This document shows positions 47,844 to 58,411 of a DNA stretch of 64,000 nt, one piece after another. How positions within the stretch are numbered: position 1 is the stretch's first letter; each line of letters starts with the position of its first letter. Source of the stretch: Ophioceras dolichostomum (taxonomy: Eukaryota > Ascomycota > Sordariomycetes > Magnaporthales > Ophioceraceae); assembly GCA_003049485.1 (NCBI GenBank), contig PYST01000108.1:18952-82951 (forward strand), given 5' to 3'. A program made the position numbers and the translations under genes. Below the pieces are notes generated by a model. The model did not search any database. It was not told the DNA's origin and saw only the letters and a program-made list of their open reading frames with translations.

Positions 47844-48170
47844 ATGAGCAAGTTAATTCTCTTCACCACGATCACCACCATCGCGTCCCTGATCGGCATG
47901 TGCTGCGCCGCCCAGCCGCCTCGCCGCCAGCGGGAGGCGAGGCGGTATGGGGCGTGGGAAGAGACGGCCCAGTTGTGGGTCCTGGCCCTGCTCGTCTGGC
48001 TGGGGTGCTCCTTCGCCCGGGAGCTGGGCGTCCGGGCCCTCGATTTCTCCCTGGGCAACCCAGTGAGGCTTATAGAAGCCACCTGGAAGGGATCGAGGGC
48101 CTGGACGCGAGAGAGGCAGCGGCGGCGGCGGTGGCAGCGGAGGCAGGGGAGCAGGAGGAGTAGGAGATGA
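47844..48170 (+). CDS. small secreted or membrane-anchored basic protein, orphan candidate
   Basis: A 108 aa frame whose ATG has a strong fungal context (CTCAAAATGAG) after a leader-like stretch. Residues 1-23 (MSKLILFTTITTIASLIGMCCAA) form a signal peptide or anchor, followed by QPPRRQREARRYG. A second hydrophobic segment, LWVLALLVWLGCSFARELGV, comes at about 44-63, and the C-terminus is very Arg-rich. No family is recognised; the second hydrophobic part argues for a membrane protein, not a free secreted peptide. Confidence 0.45.
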   Translation: MSKLILFTTITTIASLIGMCCAAQPPRRQREARRYGAWEETAQLWVLALLVWLGCSFARELGVRALDFSLGNPVRLIEATWKGSRAWTRERQRRRRWQRRQGSRRSRR

Positions 48171-48266
48171 AGAAGAAGGAGGGGTGATCAGGACGGCAAC
48201 GGTGAGTTTGAGCTTAGTACTTACAACCGCAAGGGAAAAAAAAGGAAACGAGATACGCGTCCGTGA

Positions 48267-48557
48267 GTGGAGCTAACAGACGGTTTCGAGCAAAAAGATG
48301 CCGCCGGTGAGATATGTTCTGGTCTTAAGCCCCGCGTCACCGCAATGTTCCAGACGTACGGTGTCGAGGGCGGATCCATCAGGGTCTGGAGGGACGGGAC
48401 CGCCAAGTGCCTACATGTGGGGAACATGGATAAGAAGGAGCCCGGCGAGGCCGGCGTGGTAGCCGACCAGAACACCATGTATCTGATATCCTCGATCACT
48501 AAACCTTACGTCGTCGCTCCCCTACCACGCCGAAGTCCACGAGCGACACTATTCTGA
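48267..48557 (+). pseudogene. fragment resembling a beta-lactamase/transpeptidase-like serine hydrolase
   Basis: A short frame preceded by an acceptor-like GCTAACAG encodes GVEGGSIRVWRDGTAKCLHVGN and then NTMYLISSITKP. The spacing resembles the start of class C beta-lactamase-related hydrolases, where an (I/L)AS-x-(S/T)K motif carries the catalytic Ser and Lys; here it would be Ser-Ile-Thr-Lys. The frame ends soon after, and the usual Tyr-x-Asn and later domains are missing. The following frame (48557-48889) does not clearly continue it. I read this as a degraded copy; the match is by eye and weak. Confidence 0.35.
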
Positions 48558-50768
48558 TGAAGAAACGATTCGCGTTCATGGAGGCCGCCCTCACATCCAG
48601 CGTGGCGGATATTTGCCGCAGGCTTAATCCTGTCAGGGGCGAAAGCAACATCCTCAGGCCCGACATCGACGTTTCGATGGACAACGCGCCCGCGGGCTAC
48701 TTCAATAGCTACGCTGACCCCACTCCGCCCACCCTTTCACCATGGACGGTCGAGGAATCGATGCGAAGCTTTGGCAACAGCGTTATGCATCTAACGCTCG
48801 GCAAAGTGTATATGCTAAGCTACATCGCCGCACGACATGCACCTTGCGACTCGGACTCTTCGTCAGATGACCACGATTCCGAGTGTTGATCGAGGACGGG
48901 GGTCGTGGGCTTGGGACCGAGGGTTCAGCCAGCAGAGAACGAAAGAGAAAAAAAAACGACTTTTACATTGGGCATGATGTTTTTCTTCTTTTGCTCATTT
49001 CTTCCTTCCTTTTTATCCGTTCCCTTTTTTTTCCCTCTCCCACCCTTCCTTTTTACCGTAGCCGAGCCCGAGTGATCGTTTTGAACCTACCCCGATACAA
49101 CCCCCCAATAACACATCCATCCCTTCCCCTTTCGCCCAACTATCTCTTCACACAGATTGTTTCCTGTAGACATTGTAGCTCGTGGAATCGCAATGTTCGC
49201 AAAATGACTTTCAAATGAGAGACCGGAGTAACAACTCACCTCGTTGAAAACAACCCCCCCAGAACCCAAACTACTACCTCTCCTTTTCGCGTTCCTTTCG
49301 CTCCTTTTCCCTTTCTTTTCCTTCCCCGTCGTCCTGAGTAGGATATCAAGAGCGCCATCGGCTACTGAGCTCACGGCATCGGTTCGCACCGGGCAAAAAA
49401 AAAAAAAAGAAAGGAACCCAAACCCGGTACCGTCTTCGAGATGAAGCGACAGACCGTGGTGTGGCGGGGAATAGTCCGCATAACGTCCACCATCGCAACG
49501 CCTATCCGGGGATCCGACAAAGGACGCTGGCCCTACAGTTCTCTGCCGGGGCAAGGGGCGGTTCAGGTCTATAAGGGGGCGACGCGCGATACCCCGGAGC
49601 TCGTCACGGATCTTCTGCAGCGTTACCTCGGGCGTGCGGTCAGAAAAGGCCAAGAGAAAACGGCAGTCCAGTATGTTGACCTTGCGATGGGCCATGGTGG
49701 CGATATAATAGGCCGCATGGGCTTCGATGAAGCTCCACATCCGAATGGAAGGAGGGAGGGAGGGAAGGGGGGAGATGTGTGGCCTGACAGTACGAGGAGA
49801 GAGCTTCAAATATACCTAACTGTGGGCTGCCAAACGGCGCCCCTAAAGCGATGTATTTAAATCCTAGCCATTCCCCAGAACTTTCTCTTCCCGTCCTCGA
49901 AGAGTTTTTGGCTGGCCGTGCTGCTGTCCCTGGTTTTCCCCTTTTCCGGCTGAACAGCCCAAATTCAACGACGTTATGTCTACCACGCAGCACACCGGGA
50001 CGCAGGGCCAGTTCACCTGGCCCGAAGCCCTCGGCAGCAATGTTCTATGGTTTGTAGAGGATGGGCCGACAGACTTTCGGTGGTTTTTTTTTCGTTCATC
50101 CTTGAGCTTGTCTGCCCCATTCCCTGCGCAACAATGGCAGCGCATCGACATCATTCTTTATTCTACAGCGATGCGCGAAGTGTTTGATGATACCTGATGA
50201 AGGTAGGAACGACATGGAGCGTCATGTAAGACATGAGAAGCCCTGCCTACAACATAAATCTCAGTTTGCTGCATGGATCGCCCATTCGTGTGCCTACGGC
50301 TAGGTTGGGATTCATGCAGTGTCCCTGAAGGAGTTAAAAGGACGCGTGATGGTTTAAAACCGGGGGAGCTAGACCTTGTGAAACGACTTTGCAGCACATC
50401 CAAGGGCACCGCACCATACATAGATGCTATTTCGAAGGATGTTAAGAAGTGCGGATCTAATGCAGGTTGTCGAGGCTCAGACCATCCTGCATGTGTGCTT
50501 GTCCGTGTGAATCATCGGTGAGGTGAGGTTGAGGTTGAGGGCCACTAACAGGTGGCTGGTAGCCAATCAGCGTCCGACCTACCCGAGCCGGCCATCCAGC
50601 ACCAAAGAAATCCGGGACCCACCCAAGTCCGATGGAACGGAGATCGGCCGCGAGTTTGTAAAACCGTATCTCCGGAAACTTGGTCGGCTTCGGAAAGGAG
50701 TAGCTTCCCGGCCTGGAAGCTTGATGATGCTTGATGATGCTATTCTACATTGATGGCAGGGGCTGAAT
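48558..50768. other. 2.2 kb region, no gene firmly supported
   Basis: Homopolymer A and T runs occur at 48950, 49020-49035 and 49395. On the minus strand a frame beginning at ATG 49695 (MAHRKVNILDCRFLLAFSDRTPEV) has coding-like composition for about 90 residues, but no end signals or family; it could be a small gene or a relic. The rest, including the stretch before the reductase gene, shows nothing recognisable. Confidence 0.4.
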
Positions 50769-50775
50769 TATAAAA
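50769..50775 (+). promoter_or_regulatory. TATA box of the aldo/keto reductase gene
   Basis: TATAAAA about 175 bases upstream of ATG 50948, followed by a CAACA-rich leader typical of fungi. Confidence 0.55.
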
Positions 50776-50947
50776 GAGAGGCGTCCCGAGTCCCGAGACG
50801 AGGTGGGAATGGATGGTGGGAGATTCACGATACCGGCAAACTACCTCGAATTCGCTTCAAGCACAACAGCAACACCTAACTCTTCCAACTTTCCTCCAAA
50901 AAAGGTCAAGTCACCACCAGTTCAAGCATCTTTTCATCCTCTTCAAC

Positions 50948-52126
50948 ATGGCGCCTCTCAACCACCTCCCCCTCCGCAAAGTAGGCAAGGACGGCCCGCT
51001 CGCCTCCGTCCCGGCCCTGGGACTGATGAGCATGAGTCCCGCGTTCGGCGTTGCGCCCCCCGATGCCGAGCGGCTCGCGTTCCTCGACCGGGCTTGGGAG
51101 CTGGGCTGCGTCAACTGGGACACGGCCGACAAGTACGGCGACGTCGAGGAGCTGATAGGCAAGTGGTTCAAGCTGCACCCGGAGCGGCGCGCCGACGTCT
51201 TCCTCGCCACCAAGTTCGGGCTCACGTACGTCCCGGACCCGAACGGCGGCTTCCCGAAGCTCGGCATCAACTGCGCGCCCGAGTACGTCCGGCAGGCGTG
51301 CGAGCGCAGCCTGTCTCGCTTGGGTGTGGAGTGCATCGACCTGTTCTATTTGCATCGCGTTGATCCGACGGTGCCGATTGAGAAGAGCATGGAGGTTATG
51401 GCGCAGTTGCAGAAGTAAGTGTGCCCAACAAACAACTGAAGTCACGCCTACACATTTGTCCCTGAGATGCGTTGTCCCTATGTACCGGCCAGCTCCTCGC
51501 GCATGCTAATTCTATAATTGCATCTTGATGAATGAACAAATAGGGAGGGCAAGATCAAGCACATCGGCATCTGCGCCCCCTCATCATCCACCCTCCGCCG
51601 CGCCTGCGCCGTCGCGCACGTCGCCGCCGTGCAGGTGGAATACAGCCCCTGGACGCTCGACATCGAGAACGAGGCCGGGTCAAACCTCCTCAAGACCTGC
51701 CGCGAGCTGGGAGTCGCCATCTTCACGTACTCGCCGCTCGGAAAGGGCATGCTGACGGGCCAGGTCCGCTCGCGCGACGACCTGCCGCCCAAGGACGTGC
51801 GGCGCTTCATGCCGCGGTTCGACGAGGAGAACTTCGCCAAGAACCTGGCGCTCGTGGAGCAGTTCAAGACGATCGCGGCGAAGAAGGGGTGCACGCCGGG
51901 TCAGCTGGCGATGGCGTGGGTGATGGCGCAGGGTGACGACATTTTCCCGATCCCGGGGACTAAGACGATCAAGTATCTGGAGGAGAACGTGGTGGCTGCG
52001 GCTGTGACGTTGTCGGGTGATGAGCTCGCGGAGCTGAGGGCGTTTGTGGATGGCGCCGTTGTTGCAGGCGAGCAGATCCCGACTCAGGGGCCGATTAGGA
52101 ACTATGGGGACACACCCGCTCTGTGA
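50948..52126 (+). CDS. aldo/keto reductase, NADPH-dependent oxidoreductase
   Basis: Two exons: 50948-51414 and 51544-52126. The intron is 129 nt (GTAAGT donor, ATAG acceptor, phase 2); the product is 349 aa. The AKR catalytic tetrad is visible: Asp58 and Tyr63 in NWDTADKYGD, Lys89 in LATKFG, and His136 in DLFYLHRVDP. Later motifs fit the (beta/alpha)8 barrel and NADPH site: VQVEYSPWTLDIE, GVAIFTYSPLGKGMLTG, and IFPIPGTKTIKYLEENVVA. It belongs with fungal AKRs that reduce aldehydes or ketones (pyridoxal-reductase/YakC-like group); the substrate is not predictable. There is no signal peptide, so it is cytosolic. ATG 50948 is chosen because MAPLNHLPLRKVG begins the conserved first strand. Confidence 0.92.
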
Positions 52127-52494
52127 TGCTGGTTAGGCAATGATAGCTAGGCCACGACAGATGCTGTTGGTGAGTCTGATATCGCCAGTTTTATTGGCAA
52201 TGTGTAAAAGGTATTGTGGCGGTGGTCAGCAACGTGTCTGCTTTGAGCGTCAATACCGCCCTGGGTTGGGTTTCGTGGTGTGATGCGGCTGAGTTGAGGG
52301 GTGGAATGATATTTGGGAGACCTGCAGTCTGGGTGCCACCCACAAAGCTCTCCAACCACCTTCCCTTTTCCCTTTTCTCCTTTTTTTTCTCTTTTTAACA
52401 CTCGCTAGATTCTTCCTTCACCACGTCCGGCGTTTTCGCTTTTCAACTCCCAAATCACTTGCCCAAAAGTGACCTAAAACGCCAAAAGCCGACC
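52127..52494. other. short intergenic region and leader of the second HET gene
   Basis: It ends in a T/C-rich stretch (about 52362-52397) and a CAA-rich leader. No gene is seen. Confidence 0.5.
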
Positions 52495-54942
52495 ATGAGT
52501 GCGCAAGCATATTCCTACTCTCCTCTATCACAAGCTCGATCTATTCGCGTGATCGTCCTTGAACCTGCCAAGAAGCAGAGCGCCGAGCTGCGTTGCAGCC
52601 TCGTCGAGGTGGGCTTGGACGATGCGCCGCAATACCACGCCCTTTCATACGTCTGGGGTCTGCCTGCCGCCCCTGAGCTTATGCCATGGATCGCCATCAG
52701 GCCCTCTCTTACGCCACAGGATGCAGGCATCGAAGCGACCTATGCGAGGTTGACCATCACCCCGAACTGTGCGGCGGCTCTGCGGCATCTGCGTCTTCCG
52801 AAGAAGACCAGGAGGCTATGGATCGACGCCATCTGCATCAACCAGAGCTCCAACGATGAGAAGAGCTCGCAGGTCAAGATGATGACCGAGATCTACTTCC
52901 TGGCCACGCGCGTCGTCTTCTGGCTGGACCTGAGCGACATTGACGATGAGTGCAAGTCGAAGAGCGCGATGAGCTTCATCGGCCGGCTGGGAAGCCTTCG
53001 CGATAAGCGGCTTATGAAAGTGCACGAGTTGGATCCGGTCAGAAGGTGGAGAATCATTGGCTCCCTGGTGGAACAATACATCGAACGGAGGATTAAATCG
53101 CTGGAAGGTCAGCTGTGGACTAATTTTTGCTCCTTACCCCTCACGCTACACAAGTCCCTCATTACTAACTACCTAAACTATCTGATTATCATGTCAATAC
53201 GTGCTCTTTTCTCAGACACGCTCGCTGCCATCGCTTCTAATCGGTACTTCTCACGGGTGTGGACGGTACAGGAGCTGGCCATGGCCCGACTCTACGATAC
53301 CGATGTTATCACTCGCCACGGCACTATGCCCTGGAGATATTTCTGGGTCGGAGTCTTCGTATACTGGAGCTCCCAAGGTCCGCTGATGGTGGCTGATGAG
53401 GACTTCCGCGACTACATCCAGTTACGACTGCGATCGCACTTTCTCTCAGAATTCGGCCATGAGTTCCAGGACGCCTTCCTAGACCGGGACATACGCATCG
53501 GCAGCCTCTGGGTTGACGCATCTATCTCATCTTTCACGCAGGTTTGGTCACTCGACGCCACCCTGGTTGAGGATAAGGTCTACTCCACTATGTGGTCGTA
53601 CAGCCCTGAGTTTACTGCTCAGCACCCCCTGCCCTTCTTTGAGGTCAACTACAGCAAGACGCGGACGCAAATATTTGTCGAACATGCAGTGGCACTCCTG
53701 TCACAAGGCGTCGGGCGCTTCGAGGAGTTTCTCATCCTCGCGGCCACAACGCGGCGGGGCGGGGAAGACGCTGCGGATCTTCCATCATGGGCTCCCGGAT
53801 GGGACTATACTGTTGGCGCCACAGCAATAGATACACTGGCTAGCTTGATGGAAGGGCAGCGACTTGAGCAACCACGGAATGCGAATACAGCGGGAGGGGC
53901 ACCTCCTGAGCGGCGTGAGCTGACCTACGCTTTCCGCCATCTCCCTATTCCCACCCCCAGATCTCCTGTAGAGGCCAGCGGTCCCGACTCGCGGGAAATA
54001 TGTGTGGACGCCGTTCCTGCCGTCGCTATCATTACCAGGCGCTTCACAATGCCTGACATTCCGGCGGTCGCTGAGCGTGGGGACGGCTTCATGCTTGAGG
54101 TGGCTGTGAAAGTCATGGCGGCACTGCTTGATTTACTTCTGGCGATCTCAGAGTTTACCCTCTCGACCACGCGCAAAGGAGGCCAGAGTCTTGGAGACTT
54201 CGAAGAGGAGTGTCTCGCCCAGCTATACCACGCAGCGTGTGAATACGCTACCGACTTGTCCATGCCTCCGACCGAGAATGAAAAGCGTTTGCTCGGAAGA
54301 GACGGCGAGATTACAGCAACTAATCTCGGCGTTCTCCGCATCAGATACCTGATGGATCTAGCGCTGGCCATCCACGGGCCAAGGGCAGACCACCCCCAGC
54401 AGGAGGGTGACAATAACCACGACCGTCACTACCCAGGACCTGTCGAATCCAGAATCGAGGAGGCTCCATGGATCAACCGTGTTCGACAAAGCACCGCCGG
54501 AGCGTACCTGCCATCAACCGAGGCTCTCAAGGAAATCGACATGCGGGCTTCGACGAAAGAGCACCCGGTCGCATTTATTATTCTTTCCTGTGCGCACGAA
54601 ATGCGCGACCACGTCGTTACTCTCGCCGTCGTCTTAAATGTTCTCACGGGGTTGCCCGGGCGGGGCACCTTTTTCCTGACCCAGTGCGGGAAGATCGGAG
54701 TTGCCATCAAGGCCGAGCCTGGTGACGAGGTAACGATCTGGAAGGGAGTGAGATGCCCTGTCATCATCCGGAAGGCCCATAGAACGGCAAAAGAGATTCA
54801 TGGCAAAGGAAAGAACAAGGAGAAGGAAAGCGAGTACAACCAGGAGGACAAGTGGGCGATGGTATCGCCTGCATATATCCACGGCATGATGAAGGGTGAG
54901 GAGTTCGATGAGACCAAGCTTGTCAAGCGGGTCATTGTATAG
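52495..54942 (+). CDS. HET-domain (heterokaryon incompatibility) protein, second copy
   Basis: ATG 52495 has a good context (GACCATGAG). One intron is predicted at 53108-53215 (GTCAGC donor, CTCAG acceptor). Its 108 nt are in frame and open, but they encode an unlike segment (LPLTLHKSLITNYLNYLII), so removal is preferred; the product is then 779 aa. The HET domain runs from YHALSYVWG (48-56) through RLWIDAICINQSSNDEKSSQVKMMTEIY (107-134) and TRVVFWLD to SRVWTVQELAMA after the intron. These are the three classic blocks. The C-terminal part (GDEVTIWKGVRCPVIIRKAHRTAKE ... WAMVSPAYIHGMMKGEEFDE) is the usual beta-rich tail. The protein probably acts in nonself-triggered cell death. It is only distantly similar to the HET gene at 7294-9557. 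Confidence 0.88.
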   Translation: MSAQAYSYSPLSQARSIRVIVLEPAKKQSAELRCSLVEVGLDDAPQYHALSYVWGLPAAPELMPWIAIRPSLTPQDAGIEATYARLTITPNCAAALRHLRLPKKTRRLWIDAICINQSSNDEKSSQVKMMTEIYFLATRVVFWLDLSDIDDECKSKSAMSFIGRLGSLRDKRLMKVHELDPVRRWRIIGSLVEQYIERRIKSLEGQLWTNFCSLPLTLHKSLITNYLNYLIIMSIRALFSDTLAAIASNRYFSRVWTVQELAMARLYDTDVITRHGTMPWRYFWVGVFVYWSSQGPLMVADEDFRDYIQLRLRSHFLSEFGHEFQDAFLDRDIRIGSLWVDASISSFTQVWSLDATLVEDKVYSTMWSYSPEFTAQHPLPFFEVNYSKTRTQIFVEHAVALLSQGVGRFEEFLILAATTRRGGEDAADLPSWAPGWDYTVGATAIDTLASLMEGQRLEQPRNANTAGGAPPERRELTYAFRHLPIPTPRSPVEASGPDSREICVDAVPAVAIITRRFTMPDIPAVAERGDGFMLEVAVKVMAALLDLLLAISEFTLSTTRKGGQSLGDFEEECLAQLYHAACEYATDLSMPPTENEKRLLGRDGEITATNLGVLRIRYLMDLALAIHGPRADHPQQEGDNNHDRHYPGPVESRIEEAPWINRVRQSTAGAYLPSTEALKEIDMRASTKEHPVAFIILSCAHEMRDHVVTLAVVLNVLTGLPGRGTFFLTQCGKIGVAIKAEPGDEVTIWKGVRCPVIIRKAHRTAKEIHGKGKNKEKESEYNQEDKWAMVSPAYIHGMMKGEEFDETKLVKRVIV

Positions 54943-55822
54943 GTAATTACCACGAGATAGGCAGTACGAAGTGGTCAACTCGGCTTCTCGCATGGACTTC
55001 TAAGATTTAAATCATTGCGCAGCGTCAATGCTGTGGGTACTTATCCATTGAAGAAGCTGTCGTACACTTCTGGTGAGCAAATCTCCAGCTCTCATCCCTC
55101 CACTTCATGCCCTTTACGCCGTCTGGGGCCAAGACGGGAAGAAAATAGGGGATCTTCTGATTGCATACACAATGTTCTATCCGCCAAGAGACGGGATCAC
55201 TGTTCATGGCGATCACTTCGGAGTCTCTGCCGCACCCCTTTTTGAAAGTGCAGGAGCTACAACAATACGTCCAGACGAGGGGAGAACGGGATCGCCAAGC
55301 GGTTCGCGCATCACCTCCCCTCCCAATTAAACCGAGAATCTAGGAACATTCTTGAGATAGAATAGTAACTAGTAATAGGGAGCGCAAATTATTCCCATCG
55401 CCGAAGAAAAATTATGCTCACTCAGTCTGGACGCAAACTGAGATGTGGGCTTCAGAATTTACCACGGCCATCTCAACGAGTCAGGGGCTCGGCTAGTTCC
55501 GGTGAAAGACTAACGTCATCCAAGATTGGGGCCTCCGTGAACCGTCGCCGGATAATTATGTAAGAAGGGTTGGCGATGCTCTTGGCCGCCTCAACAGCCG
55601 CATTAAGCGGCTGGGCAGCTATGACTTCGAAACCTCGGAGATAAAAAACATCGGTTAGCAGGATGTCTGGGCTAGCGGTCTTGGACGGGCTGGCGGACTG
55701 GCGAGATTTTTGCAATGTGTCTTCCCAGACTCCTCACCGTTCAACATGCTCTCAGGGGACGAGTATCACACCTCTCGTGAAAGATTCTCACTACGGACCA
55801 CTGGAGGAGACGCGTCATCACT
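54943..55822. other. intergenic, no gene supported
   Basis: 3' flank of the HET gene and upstream region of the SET gene. A minus-strand frame of 80 codons (55473-55715) is open but unrecognised. Confidence 0.45.
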
Positions 55823-58102
<2,280 letters not shown>

Positions 58103-58411
58103 TGGGCGAACGTTGACGGGTTGAGGAGTTGGGTGGGATTGGGGCGGATAAAATGAGGAAATGCGGATGGATGGGCGCGAGGAACACCGCGGGCAAGTGA
58201 ATGCACTGGAAAGGAGCCGTTGGGTATAAAAGAGAAATGGGATCGTCTTTTTTTGCTATGGGTATTTTTGCCTCCATACTAAGAAGGGTGGTGGACCGTC
58301 CCACCGAGATATTACCAAACCTAACACGATCATCATCCGAAAAAAAGAAAGAAAAAATAAAGCACCTTGGCGCCGTGCCGAAACGCCCCAAAGTGGACCA
58401 AATACATCCCC
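58103..58411. other. short convergent intergenic region
   Basis: Contains the 3' ends of the SET gene (+) and the DUF2828 gene (-), with A-rich sequence near 58340-58357. No further feature. Confidence 0.5.
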
